This document shows positions 1 to 8,911 of a DNA stretch of 64,000 bases, one piece after another (position 1 is the first letter of the stretch; every line of letters begins with the position of its first letter). The DNA is taken from positions 1,302,001 through 1,366,000 of the forward strand of contig NZ_CP078091.1 in the NCBI RefSeq assembly GCF_025917005.1, written 5' to 3'. The translations under genes and the position numbers were made by a program. The notes under the pieces were generated by a model that saw only the letters and a list, made by a program, of their open reading frames with translations, was not told where the DNA came from and ran no database searches. The DNA comes from Porphyrobacter sp. ULC335 (GTDB lineage Bacteria; Pseudomonadota; Alphaproteobacteria; Sphingomonadales; Sphingomonadaceae).

Positions 1-54
1 GGCTTGCGGCAACTCGCACTTTTGCGGCTGGGTTTGGCGCGCTAGGGAGCGGGG

Positions 55-951
55 ATGACCGCAACCACCCCGACGCCGCGCCGCATTGCCCTTGCCGGGG
101 CGAGCGGGACGATAGGCGCAGCGGTGCTGCGGCGGCTTGAGGCGGACGGGCACTATGTTGCGGCCCTTCCACGCGGCGCGATCGCCGAGGTTGATGCGCT
201 TGCGGAAGGGTTGGCGGATGATCGAATCGATGTGGTGATTTCCTGCATCGCCTCGCGCTCGGGCGCGCCGCATGATGCGCTGGCCGTTGATTATGGTGCC
301 AATTCCGACCTGCTCGCAGCAGCACAGGCGGCGGGAGCTGAGCACTTCATCTTGCTTTCGGCGATCTGCGTGCAGAAGCCCTTGCTCGCCTTCCAGCACG
401 CCAAACTCGCCTTCGAGGCGGAGTTGGCGGCGAGCGGGATCGGTTACACCATCGTCCGCCCCACCGCCTTCTTCAAGTCACTGTCCGGACAGGCAAAAAG
501 GGTGAAAGCGGGTAAGCCTTTCCTGATCTTTGGCGACGGCAATCTGACCCGCTGCAAGCCGATCAGCGATGATGATCTGGCGCGGTTTATCGCCGGGTGC
601 ATCGACAACCCTGAAATGTCAGGCAAAATTCTTCCCATCGGCGGTCCCGGCCCGGCGCTTTCCCTGCGCGATGCGGGGGAGATGCTGTTCGAGGCAACGG
701 GAAAAACGCCGAAATTCAAGTCCGTATCGCCGAAGATGTTCACCTGGGCCGGTCGCGTTCTGGGACTTGGCGCGCCGTTTTCTGCCTGGTTCGCCGAGAA
801 GGCCGAATATGCCCGGATCGCCCATTACTACGCCACCGAATCGATGCTGGTGATCGATCCGGCGACCGGCGAGTATTCCGCCGACCTCACCCCCGAATTC
901 GGACAGGAAACGCTGGAATCGCATTACCGGCGGCTTTTGGCGGGGGTCTAG
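55..951 (+). CDS. bciA: Divinyl (proto)chlorophyllide a 8-vinyl reductase, BciA type
   Basis: 298 aa NAD(P)H-binding Rossmann protein. By family it reduces the C8 vinyl group of divinyl chlorophyllide in (bacterio)chlorophyll synthesis, in the cytoplasm. The nucleotide-binding loop GASGTIG is at residues 15-21. The stretch FILLSAICVQKPLLAFQHAK, then RPTAFFKSLSGQ, FGDGNLTRCKPISD and a family-like C-terminal half, is typical of BciA rather than of general epimerases. The ATG is preceded by a purine-rich AGGGAGCGGGG. The stop codon sits in a GGGGTCTA-type repeat, and the gene is tail-to-tail with the beta-galactosidase. It implies a bacteriochlorophyll-making organism, although no other photosynthesis gene is in the window. 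A general NmrA/YCF39-like oxidoreductase is the alternative. Confidence 0.83.
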   Translation: MTATTPTPRRIALAGASGTIGAAVLRRLEADGHYVAALPRGAIAEVDALAEGLADDRIDVVISCIASRSGAPHDALAVDYGANSDLLAAAQAAGAEHFILLSAICVQKPLLAFQHAKLAFEAELAASGIGYTIVRPTAFFKSLSGQAKRVKAGKPFLIFGDGNLTRCKPISDDDLARFIAGCIDNPEMSGKILPIGGPGPALSLRDAGEMLFEATGKTPKFKSVSPKMFTWAGRVLGLGAPFSAWFAEKAEYARIAHYYATESMLVIDPATGEYSADLTPEFGQETLESHYRRLLAGV

Positions 952-994
952 GAGGGGTCTGGAGGGGGTCTAAACGGGGCTAGCGGGGGTCTAG
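942..994. repeat. GGGGTCTA-type short repeat cluster at gene ends
   Basis: Three to four degenerate copies of GGGGGTCTA or GGGGTCTGGA lie back to back in the gap between bciA and the beta-galactosidase gene, and carry the stop codons of both convergent genes. The same units, in inverted orientation, occur at 41494-41526 after the CorA-like gene. The role is unknown. Confidence 0.6.
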
Positions 995-2884
995 GTGCCA
1001 GCTGGCGGGGGGCAAAGTGGCCTCTAGATGGGGCACAAAAACCGGTGTGGCCGCGTAATTGAACGTAAAAACATGGGCTTGCGTGCGCCGCACCCGGATT
1101 CCGTCGGGCAAAGCGAGCAATTCCACACCGGCTTCGCCCGCCATGCGTTCCACCAGCAGCTTCAGCAAGGCGCGGTCGGGCCAGACCGTGCAATATCGCA
1201 CGCCGTCCTTGTAGTAAACGACGCCCCGCCCCCCGGAATCCGCGAGTTCGGGAGCGAGGTCGCTCGCCACATCCTCGCGCCAGCGGGTGACGGCAAAGCC
1301 TTCTGCGGGTTCAGCCACACCGTCACGCAGGCTCTCGACGCGGGTGATGGTGAGGGGGATCAGATCGCGCAACGCGCCGGGCGCAAGGCCTTCGGGAATG
1401 CAGAAGCTTGCCGTCTTGCTGCCCGAACGCGGGCCGATCAGCACAGGGCAATCCAGCGCCGCCAGCTTCTCGGCGAAGCCTTCGGGGATGATCGGCAAGG
1501 TCGGCACCAGCACCATGCGGTAGCCTGACAGATCGGCCCCCGGCGCGACGATATCGACGTCGAGCCCCTGCTGCCGCAGCGCCGAATACCATTCGAAGAC
1601 CAGTTCGAGATAGCGGAAGCTCTGCCCCTGGGGCTGGATGCCGATGGTCCACGCCGCCTCATAGGAGAAAACCAGCGCGACCGGAGCCTTGGCGCAGGTC
1701 TGCGGGCCGATCTCCGCCAGCACCGCCGCCGCCGCGCGCACTTCGTCCGCCGCCTCGGCCTCGCTGCTGTCAGGGCGCAAGAGCCCCGCGTGCATCTGTT
1801 CCTGCGCGAACGGCGCCTGCCGCCAGCGGAAATAGCTCGTCAGCTCTGCCCCATGCGCGCAGGCCTCCAGCGTCCACAGAGCGACCATGCCCGGCAGCGG
1901 TGCAGGGTTGAAGCGCGCCCAGTTTACCGGCCCCGGCTGCTGTTCCATCACCCCCCAGCGACCGTTCGAACACCCCCGGTAAAGGTCATGGTGGAAGGCG
2001 GCGATATCGGGGTGGCCCTGCCGCAGATAGGCCTGCTTCTCCTCGCGCGAGAACCAGAACTGTTCGAGGAAGCCGAGCGGATAGGAATCCCACGTCGCCA
2101 CGTCGATATCGCGGCCCACATCGTGGTGATCGAACTCGGTGAAGAAGCCCATGAAGTTGTGGGTGATGTCGACGCCCGGTGAAGCCTTGCGCAGGATGTC
2201 GACCTGCTCGCGGTTGAAGCTCGCAACCTGATCCGAGGCGAAGCGGCGGTAGTCGAGCCAGTGCGCAGGGTTCGCTTCGGTAACGGTGAGGTGCGGCGGA
2301 TCGACCTCGGCGAAGCTGCGATACTCCATGCTCCAGAACACATTGCCCCAGGCTGCGTTGAGCGCATCGGGCGTGCCGTAGCGCGCTGCCAGCCAGCCCC
2401 GGAACGCGGATGCGGCTGCGGCGGAGAAGCTCAAGACCGTATCGTGGCAGCCATATTCATTGTCGGTCTGCCACATGGCGATGGCGGGGTGCTGGCCGTA
2501 GCGGGTCGCCAGCGCGGCGGTGATGCGGCGGCATTCCGCGCGATAGCCTTCGTGGCTGAAGCAATAGTGCCGCCGCGACCCGAAGCCGCGCGGGCGGGCC
2601 TGTTCGTCGATGGCGACCATGTCGGGCATCGCGTCGACCAGCCACTTGGGCGGGGTCGCGGTCGGCGTGCCGAGGATCACTTTCAGCCCCGCCGCGTGCA
2701 GCGTTTCGATGGCGCGGTCGAGCCAGCCCCAGTCATAACGGGCGCCGCCTTCCGGCTCGATCCGGCTCCACGCGAATTCGCCGATGCGCACGAGGTTCAG
2801 GCCCATCTCGGCCATGCGGCGTGCGTCCTCGGCCCACCATTCTTCCGGCCAGTGTTCGGGATAGTAGCAGCAGCCGAGTTTCAT
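980..2884 (-). CDS. Beta-galactosidase, glycoside hydrolase family 42
   Basis: 634 aa. By family a retaining beta-galactosidase that releases galactose from beta-galactosides. It opens with the GH42 signature GCCYYPEHWPEEWW. The acid/base Glu is E143 in WQTDNEYGCH and the nucleophile Glu is E314 in VMEQQPGPVNW. No signal peptide is visible, so it acts in the cytoplasm. The ATG was chosen because it overlaps the stop of the alpha-galactosidase gene (ATGA), giving translational coupling; an upstream in-frame ATG would add 51 residues that look nothing like the family. Together with the divergent symporter, galT and galK it forms a galactoside uptake and Leloir module. Confidence 0.93.
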   Translation of the reverse strand: MKLGCCYYPEHWPEEWWAEDARRMAEMGLNLVRIGEFAWSRIEPEGGARYDWGWLDRAIETLHAAGLKVILGTPTATPPKWLVDAMPDMVAIDEQARPRGFGSRRHYCFSHEGYRAECRRITAALATRYGQHPAIAMWQTDNEYGCHDTVLSFSAAAASAFRGWLAARYGTPDALNAAWGNVFWSMEYRSFAEVDPPHLTVTEANPAHWLDYRRFASDQVASFNREQVDILRKASPGVDITHNFMGFFTEFDHHDVGRDIDVATWDSYPLGFLEQFWFSREEKQAYLRQGHPDIAAFHHDLYRGCSNGRWGVMEQQPGPVNWARFNPAPLPGMVALWTLEACAHGAELTSYFRWRQAPFAQEQMHAGLLRPDSSEAEAADEVRAAAAVLAEIGPQTCAKAPVALVFSYEAAWTIGIQPQGQSFRYLELVFEWYSALRQQGLDVDIVAPGADLSGYRMVLVPTLPIIPEGFAEKLAALDCPVLIGPRSGSKTASFCIPEGLAPGALRDLIPLTITRVESLRDGVAEPAEGFAVTRWREDVASDLAPELADSGGRGVVYYKDGVRYCTVWPDRALLKLLVERMAGEAGVELLALPDGIRVRRTQAHVFTFNYAATPVFVPHLEATLPPASWHLDPR

Positions 2885-4986
2885 TGCGGCAGTCTCTCCA
2901 GCGCGATCAGCCACGCGGTTTCGGGATGGGTGAGGGGGAGGGCAAGGCCATGGCCCATCAGCACCGCGCCCGAAAGGGTCAGCCCTTCGCGCCATGCGTC
3001 CGGGTTGGCGAGGTAGTGCCGCGCGCGGGGTGGCCAAGGGTCAGGCAGGGTGACGCGGTAACGCGCCTGCGGCTCAAGGCCCGCGAGCCGCAAGGGAGCG
3101 GCATCGAACACCGGCGAGAACGCCGTCTGCGCTGCGAGCGCCAGCGCCCTGCCTTCGTGCGTCACCATAATCAATGTGACGTTCGGATCGGGATGCGCGA
3201 GGTGGTGGAGCGCGCCTGCGTGCAACACCCCGCGCCATGCCTTGTAGAGCGCGATATGCGCGGCGAGGGTCTCGCGCTCCTTTTCGCTCATGCGGGCCGG
3301 ATCGGCCTCCACCCCCATGTGCCCGAACACCGCGACCTTGGCGCGGAAGTCCATCGCGAGCCTGCGCCCGGTGATCGGATTGGGCGAAGGGCCGACATGG
3401 CTGCCCAGCACTTCGAGCGGCAGGAACTGCGACCATGCCGGGATAATCCGCAGGCGCTCGATGGCGTCGTTGTTGTCGGAGGGCCAGACGCGGTGGACAC
3501 GGCTGAGCACGCCATAGTCGATCCGCCCCCCGCCGCTTGAACAGCTTTCGATTTCCACGTGCGGGTGCGCGGCGCGAAGACGGTCGAGCAGGGCGTAGAA
3601 GCCCTCTGTCTGCCGGGGCGCTGAGGGGAAGAGGTCGCGGTTGTGATCCCACTTGAGGTAGGCGATGTCGTACGCGCGCAGCAGGGCGTCGAGACGTTCG
3701 AACAGGTAATCGCACACCTCCGCCCGCGCCATGTCGAGTGCGAGCTGGCCGCGCATCGTTGACTTGTCGCGGCCATCCTGTTGCAGGCTCCAGTCGGGGT
3801 GCGTGCGGTAAAGGTCACTGACGGGCGAGACCATCTCGGGCTCGACCCACAGGCCGAAATCCATGCCGAGCGACTTCACGTGGTCGATCAGTGGGCCGAG
3901 ACCATTCGGGAAGATGTCGGGCGAGACGAACCAATCACCGAGGCTGGTCTGGTCGTTGCGGCGTCCACCGAACCAGCCGTCGTCCAGCACGAAGCGTTCG
4001 ATGCCGAGGCTTGCGGCGTCTTCGGCGAGCGCGATCAGGGCGTCTTCGGAAAGGTTGAACCCCAGCGCCTCCCACGAATTGAGATGCACCTTGCGCAGGC
4101 CCCAGGCCTTGCGGTTCGGGAGAATGGCGCGGGCATGATCGTGGAACACTTGCGCCAGAGCCGACCGGTCGGGGGCAAGTGCGAACATCGCCGTGGGTGT
4201 CCGGTAGCCGACGCCGTGTTCGAGATCGACCTCCCCCCCGTCCCACGCTGCGCCCATCTGGAGCACCGCGCGCCCGTCGGCGCTGCCCACCAAGTCCACG
4301 TCGATGCGGGTATCGTGATCGCCGCTCCACGCAAGGTGCGCGCCCAGCACTTCGCCCGAGGCAGGGTCTTCGAGGATCAGCCAATTGCCGCCCGCAAAGC
4401 CCGGCTTGCCGGCGACCGAGGTGCGGGCTAAGCCTTCTGGCGCGACCGGGCGGCTGTGCTCGCGCATCTCTCCCGCCCAGCGCCCGGTGAAGCTGGTGAG
4501 GTGGGTGAAACGGCGGGGAATGGGGAGGGCGAGCGCGCTCAGCCGGTCGAGGACGAGCTTGCGCCCGCCGCCGCTGGTGAGGAAAGCTTCTGTGCAGACC
4601 ATGCCCGACGTGCCGATCCACCAGCATTGCTCGATATCGACGCCGAGCAAGGCGTCATGGAAGGTGAGGATCAGCTCGGTCGGGTAATGCTCCCAGGCGA
4701 CGAGGCGGAAATCGGTGGCACATTCGGTGGAGGCGTGGTCTGTGCGTTCGCGCAGGCGCACCGCAGGCATCCCGCTCCACCCCGCCTTGCCTTCGGGGAG
4801 CAGTCCCGGCACCGGCGGCACATCGGGCTGGCTTTCGTGCCGCCCGCGCGCGCTGGCGGTTGCGAGAATCGCCAGATCGTCGCCATCGGGAAGGCGCGCG
4901 CCGCAATAGGCGAGGTCCGCCGCGCCCCCTTCCTCCAGCGCGAACACCAGCGTCAGCCGCTCGCCGTCCAGCCTGACAAATTCCAC
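2881..4986 (-). CDS. Alpha-galactosidase, glycoside hydrolase family 36
   Basis: 701 aa, full length for bacterial GH36. By family it hydrolyses terminal alpha-1,6-galactosides such as melibiose and raffinose. The N-terminal beta-supersandwich is followed by a TIM barrel carrying LDDGWFGGRR (about 335-343), the nucleophile D447 in YLKWDHNR and the acid/base D504 in WPSDNNDA. CSSGGGRIDYG (about 482-492) is the sugar-binding segment. No signal peptide is seen. It is the first gene of a two-gene leftward operon with the GH42 gene, transcribed from a 108-bp gap shared with the symporter. Confidence 0.94.
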   Translation of the reverse strand: MEFVRLDGERLTLVFALEEGGAADLAYCGARLPDGDDLAILATASARGRHESQPDVPPVPGLLPEGKAGWSGMPAVRLRERTDHASTECATDFRLVAWEHYPTELILTFHDALLGVDIEQCWWIGTSGMVCTEAFLTSGGGRKLVLDRLSALALPIPRRFTHLTSFTGRWAGEMREHSRPVAPEGLARTSVAGKPGFAGGNWLILEDPASGEVLGAHLAWSGDHDTRIDVDLVGSADGRAVLQMGAAWDGGEVDLEHGVGYRTPTAMFALAPDRSALAQVFHDHARAILPNRKAWGLRKVHLNSWEALGFNLSEDALIALAEDAASLGIERFVLDDGWFGGRRNDQTSLGDWFVSPDIFPNGLGPLIDHVKSLGMDFGLWVEPEMVSPVSDLYRTHPDWSLQQDGRDKSTMRGQLALDMARAEVCDYLFERLDALLRAYDIAYLKWDHNRDLFPSAPRQTEGFYALLDRLRAAHPHVEIESCSSGGGRIDYGVLSRVHRVWPSDNNDAIERLRIIPAWSQFLPLEVLGSHVGPSPNPITGRRLAMDFRAKVAVFGHMGVEADPARMSEKERETLAAHIALYKAWRGVLHAGALHHLAHPDPNVTLIMVTHEGRALALAAQTAFSPVFDAAPLRLAGLEPQARYRVTLPDPWPPRARHYLANPDAWREGLTLSGAVLMGHGLALPLTHPETAWLIALERLPQ

Positions 4987-5009
4987 GCGAAGCCCTCTCC
5001 CTTACCCCG

Positions 5010-5029
5010 GCACCGGTGATGAGCGGTGC
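5010..5029. promoter_or_regulatory. Candidate operator, inverted repeat GCACCG-N8-CGGTGC
   Basis: Six-base arms separated by eight bases in the 108-bp gap between the divergent alpha-galactosidase and symporter genes. The position suits a site controlling both directions. No regulator gene is adjacent, so its identity is open. Confidence 0.3.
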
Positions 5030-5094
5030 GCGCGGGCTTGTCCGGCACCCGCCAATGCGCTGTAACCGCCCCCAACGAGAGGGGAAAGCGCACA

Positions 5095-6585
5095 ATGTCG
5101 CAAGCTGTGATGTCCGGAGGGACGGGCGGAAGTCTGGTCCAGATTGCGGTATGCCTCGGGGTGACCGCGGTCATCGGGCTTGTGACCTGGCTGACCATCC
5201 GCCGGGACAAGCACGACGGATCGGACAAGGACGTCTATCTTGCCGGTAACTCGCTGTCGTGGCTGTTCGTCGCGGGGGCGATCACGCTGACCAACCTCTC
5301 GACCGATCAGCTGGTGGGGATGAACGGCAACCAGATGCTGCTGCTCGCGTGGTGGGAGATCAGCGGCTTTGTGGGCCTGCTGATCCTCGCCTATGTGTTT
5401 GTTCCGATCTATTACCGCGCCAAGGTTACGACCGTGACCGAGCTGCTCGAACAGCGCTATAACGGGGGCGGCATCCGCACGCTGGTGTCGGCGCTGTTCC
5501 TGTTCGGGATGATCCTCATCTACCTGCCTGCCGGGCTCTATTCGGGCGCGCTGTTCCTCAAGACGGCGGGGATCGATCTGCCGCTGCTGGTGCTGGCGGC
5601 GTTCTTGGGCGTGGTGGCGGCGGCCTATACCATGGCGGGCGGATTGCGGGCGGTGGCGGTGATGGAGACCTATGCGGGCATCGGCGTGCTCGCCATCGCA
5701 GTGCTGATCGTGGTGCTGGCGCTCAATGCGGTCGATTGGGACATCGCGCGCGGCGTTCCGCCAGAGCGGCTGACGATGGTGGGCGCGGCGGATTCGCCGA
5801 TCCCGTTCCATACCCTCTTCACCGGCATGATCTTCATCCAGATCTATTACTGGTCGACCAACCAGCCGATCACCCAGAAGGCGATGGCCGCACCCAATGT
5901 GCGCGAGGCGCAGAAGGGCGTCTTGGCGGCGGCCTGCGTGCGCATCCTGATCATCCCCGCGATCGTGGTGATCCCGGGCGTGGTGGCCTTCCAGCTGTTC
6001 GGCGATATCGATGATGCCGCCTATGGCAGGCTGGTGGGCGAGGTGCTGCCGCCATGGCTGTCGGGCGTGTTCGCGGCCGCCATTGCCGCAGCGGTGATCG
6101 CGCACACGGCGGCGGTGATGAATGCGGCGGTTGGGCTCTATGCGGTCGACTTCCACGAGAAGTTCGTCGGCAAGGTGGAGAGCCACTGGCGGCTGTCGAG
6201 CATCGTCACCGCGCTGCTGACCGTCACCTCGATCGCGCTGGTTCCGGTGTTTGCGACGGCGACGAGCATCATCAACCTGCTCCAGCAGTTGAACGGGCTC
6301 AGCTCAATGCCGATCCTGTCGGCCTTCGTGGTCGGGTTGCTGTTCACCGGCGTGGAATCGCGCGCGGCGATTGTCGGGGTGCTGTGGGGCTTTGCGCTTT
6401 ATGCTGTCTACACCTTCGTTGCCGAGCCCCTGGGGGCGGTGCCGCTGCACTATATCGACTTCATGGTGGTGACACTGGTGACGAGCATTATCGCGGCGCT
6501 GGCCTTCAACCGCTTCGTGCTGGGCGGCCGGGCCGCCTTCGCGCCGCGCAAGGTCTTTGCCGGGTTGGCGGAGACTGCGCGATGA
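5095..6585 (+). CDS. Sodium/solute symporter (SSS/SGLT family), probably for galactose or galactosides
   Basis: 496 aa inner-membrane protein with about 13-14 hydrophobic segments. SSS members couple solute entry to the sodium gradient. It shows the SGLT-like opening with DVYLAGNSLSWLFVAGAITL and TNLSTDQLVGMNG (about 40-70) and the central YYWSTNQPITQKAMAA. The ATG is chosen because GAGAGGGGAAAG precedes it by a normal spacing. The following galT starts inside its stop codon (ATGA), so uptake and first metabolic steps are translated together. Specificity is inferred only from neighbouring galactosidases, galT and galK. Confidence 0.9.
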   Translation: MSQAVMSGGTGGSLVQIAVCLGVTAVIGLVTWLTIRRDKHDGSDKDVYLAGNSLSWLFVAGAITLTNLSTDQLVGMNGNQMLLLAWWEISGFVGLLILAYVFVPIYYRAKVTTVTELLEQRYNGGGIRTLVSALFLFGMILIYLPAGLYSGALFLKTAGIDLPLLVLAAFLGVVAAAYTMAGGLRAVAVMETYAGIGVLAIAVLIVVLALNAVDWDIARGVPPERLTMVGAADSPIPFHTLFTGMIFIQIYYWSTNQPITQKAMAAPNVREAQKGVLAAACVRILIIPAIVVIPGVVAFQLFGDIDDAAYGRLVGEVLPPWLSGVFAAAIAAAVIAHTAAVMNAAVGLYAVDFHEKFVGKVESHWRLSSIVTALLTVTSIALVPVFATATSIINLLQQLNGLSSMPILSAFVVGLLFTGVESRAAIVGVLWGFALYAVYTFVAEPLGAVPLHYIDFMVVTLVTSIIAALAFNRFVLGGRAAFAPRKVFAGLAETAR

Positions 6586-7610
6586 TGCTCGACCTCGCCC
6601 AGCCGCACCGGCGTTTCAATCCGCTCACCGGCGGCTGGGTGCAGGTTTCTCCGCAGCGCATGGGGCGGCCGTGGCAGGGTGAGGTCAGCCCGCCCGATCC
6701 CCCGCCGCCGTCCTATGATCCGGGCTGCTACCTGTGCCCCGGCAATGCCCGTGTCGGCGGCGAGGTGAACCCGGCCTACGAAGGCGTTTACGTCTTCGCC
6801 AATGACTTTCCCGCGTTGGCCGAAGATGCGCCGGGCGGCACGAGCGATGATCCGCTGTTCCGGGTCGAGGCTTCCGCAGGCGTGTGCCGGGTGATCTGCT
6901 TCTCACCCGATCACGGCAAGTCGCTGCCCCTGCTTACCCCAGTGCAATTGCGCAGCGTGGTCGATTGCTGGGCCGACCAGACTGCCGAACTCGGCGCGCG
7001 CTTCGCCAGTGTGCAGGTGTTCGAGAACAAGGGCGCGATGATGGGGTGTTCCAACCCCCATCCCCACGGACAGGTCTGGGCAACCGCGCATCTGCCGAAG
7101 GAAACCGCCACCGAGGACGCACAGCAGCGCGATTACTACGCCGCCCATGGCCGCCCGCTGCTGCTCGACGTGGCGACGCGCGAGGCGTCCTCGGGTGAGC
7201 GGGTGGTCGAGAGCAATGATGATTGGCTGGCCGTGGTGCCCTTCTGGGCGGCATGGCCGTTCGAAACGCTGCTGCTGCCGCGCTTTGCCGTGCAGCGGAT
7301 GCCCGATCTGACCGCCAGCCAGCGCGCCAGCCTCGCCGCGATCCTCAAGGCGCTGACCACCCGCTACGACAACCTGTTCCAGACCAGCTTTCCCTATTCG
7401 ATGGGCTGGCACGGGGCACCTTTCACGGCGGGCGCGCAGGATCACTGGCAGCTCCACGCCCATTTCTATCCGCCGCTGCTGCGTTCGGCATCGGTGCGCA
7501 AATTCATGGTCGGCTACGAAATGCTGGCAGAACCGCAGCGCGATCTCACGCCCGAGCGGGCAGCGGAGATGTTGCGTTCCGTCAGCGGGTCAGTGCATTA
7601 CCGGGCCTGA
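6582..7610 (+). CDS. galT: Galactose-1-phosphate uridylyltransferase
   Basis: 342 aa, usual length. By family it transfers UMP from UDP-glucose to galactose-1-phosphate (Leloir pathway, cytoplasm). The nucleophile is the second His of HPHGQ (H162), within SNPHPHGQVWAT. A zinc-binding CYLC pair is at C49 and C52. WHGAPF and the later HAHFYPPLL match the second HIT-like half. The ATG overlaps the symporter stop. galK follows after an 18-bp gap. No galE or galM is in the window, so UDP-galactose recycling must be encoded elsewhere. Confidence 0.96.
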   Translation: MMLDLAQPHRRFNPLTGGWVQVSPQRMGRPWQGEVSPPDPPPPSYDPGCYLCPGNARVGGEVNPAYEGVYVFANDFPALAEDAPGGTSDDPLFRVEASAGVCRVICFSPDHGKSLPLLTPVQLRSVVDCWADQTAELGARFASVQVFENKGAMMGCSNPHPHGQVWATAHLPKETATEDAQQRDYYAAHGRPLLLDVATREASSGERVVESNDDWLAVVPFWAAWPFETLLLPRFAVQRMPDLTASQRASLAAILKALTTRYDNLFQTSFPYSMGWHGAPFTAGAQDHWQLHAHFYPPLLRSASVRKFMVGYEMLAEPQRDLTPERAAEMLRSVSGSVHYRA

Positions 7611-7628
7611 AGAGGGAAAAGACACGAC

Positions 7629-8813
7629 ATGGACCGCCGCGAAAAACTGATGGCCCGCGCAAGGCAGGGCTACCGGCTTGCCTACGGGGCAGAGCCGACG
7701 CACTTTTTTGCGGCGCCGGGCCGGGTGAACCTGATCGGCGAGCATGTCGATTACAATGATGGCTATGTCCTGCCCTGCGCAATCGACCGCGAGGCGATCG
7801 TGGCGCTTGGCCCGGCGGACAGGGATGACCCGGTGCCGCGCTTCGAGGCTGTCGCGCTCGATATGGGCGAAATGGCCAGCGCGCGGGACAGCTTCGATCT
7901 GGTCGGCCCGATTCGGCAGGGCGAGAATAACTGGCAGAACCACGTGCGCGGGGTGATCCAGGCGCTGGGACGCTATGGCCACCGGGTCAAGCCGGCGCGG
8001 ATCGCGATTGCTGGCGACGTGCCGATCGGCGCGGGGCTTTCCTCCTCGGCGGCGTTCGGCGTGGCGGTGGCGCTGGCCTGTTCGGAACATTCGGGGCTGG
8101 GGCTTTCGCCGACCATGCTCGCCAAGGTGGCGCAGATTGCCGAGAATGATTTCGTCGGCTGCGCCTGCGGGATCATGGACCAGATGGCATCGGCGGCGAG
8201 CGTGGCGGACCATGCGCTGCTGCTCGATTGCCGGACGCTGGAACACATGCCGATCCCGGTCCACCCGAGCCTTGCCATCACGGTGATCGACACCGGCATC
8301 CGCCGCAGTCTGACCGAGAGTGCATTCAACCAGCGCCGCGCCGAATGCGAGGCAGTGGCGGCGCATTTCGGGCTGAAGGCCCTGCGCGATCTCGATTGGG
8401 CCACGCTTGAGGCGGCGCAGGATTCGCTCGATCCCACGCTCTATCGCCGCGCGCGGCACGTGGTCGGGGAAATCCAGCGGGTCGAACCGGTCGGCACGGC
8501 GCTGGCGCAGGGCGACACGGCTCTGCTGGCCGAGGTCATGCGCGAGGCGCACCTGTCGCTCTCAGCGGATTTCGATGTCTCGCTGCCGCAGATTGACCGG
8601 CTGGCGGCGTTGATCGCGGAAGGGCTGGACGATGCGGGCGGCGTGCGGCTGACGGGGGCAGGCTTTGGCGGCTGTCTGGTCGCCGTCACTGCCCATGATG
8701 CCGCCCCCGTTATCGAAGCGGCTGTCGCGCTCTACAATACCGGTGCCGATCTGCCCGCCCGGACCGAGACGTTCCGGCCGATCAGTGGGGCAGCGGCGAT
8801 CAGGATTGACTGA
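7629..8813 (+). CDS. galK: Galactokinase
   Basis: 394 aa GHMP-family kinase that phosphorylates galactose at C1 with ATP. The galactose signature GRVNLIGEHVDYNDGYVLP is near residues 27-45, the ATP loop is GAGLSSSAAF (about 137-146), and the third GHMP motif is RLTGAGFGGCLVA near the C-terminus. GAGGG precedes the ATG at suitable spacing. It is the last gene of the rightward galactose operon. Confidence 0.96.
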   Translation: MDRREKLMARARQGYRLAYGAEPTHFFAAPGRVNLIGEHVDYNDGYVLPCAIDREAIVALGPADRDDPVPRFEAVALDMGEMASARDSFDLVGPIRQGENNWQNHVRGVIQALGRYGHRVKPARIAIAGDVPIGAGLSSSAAFGVAVALACSEHSGLGLSPTMLAKVAQIAENDFVGCACGIMDQMASAASVADHALLLDCRTLEHMPIPVHPSLAITVIDTGIRRSLTESAFNQRRAECEAVAAHFGLKALRDLDWATLEAAQDSLDPTLYRRARHVVGEIQRVEPVGTALAQGDTALLAEVMREAHLSLSADFDVSLPQIDRLAALIAEGLDDAGGVRLTGAGFGGCLVAVTAHDAAPVIEAAVALYNTGADLPARTETFRPISGAAAIRID

Positions 8814-8878
8814 CGAAGGACCAAGCGCGGCCCCGTGAAGCGCAAATTGGCGCCGCACCCTTCCGAGGACGATTTACA

Positions 8879-8900
8879 CATATAAAAATATCTTTATATG
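8879..8900. promoter_or_regulatory. Near-perfect 22-bp palindrome, probable ArsR-type operator
   Basis: Arms CATATAAA and TTTATATG flank a core that also pairs, so 10 of 11 base pairs are self-complementary. It is a distinctly AT-rich island in GC-rich sequence and ends 11 bases before the ATG of the ArsR-methyltransferase gene. This is the layout expected for autorepression of the methionine operon. Confidence 0.75.
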
Positions 8901-8911
8901 ATGCCCTCACC

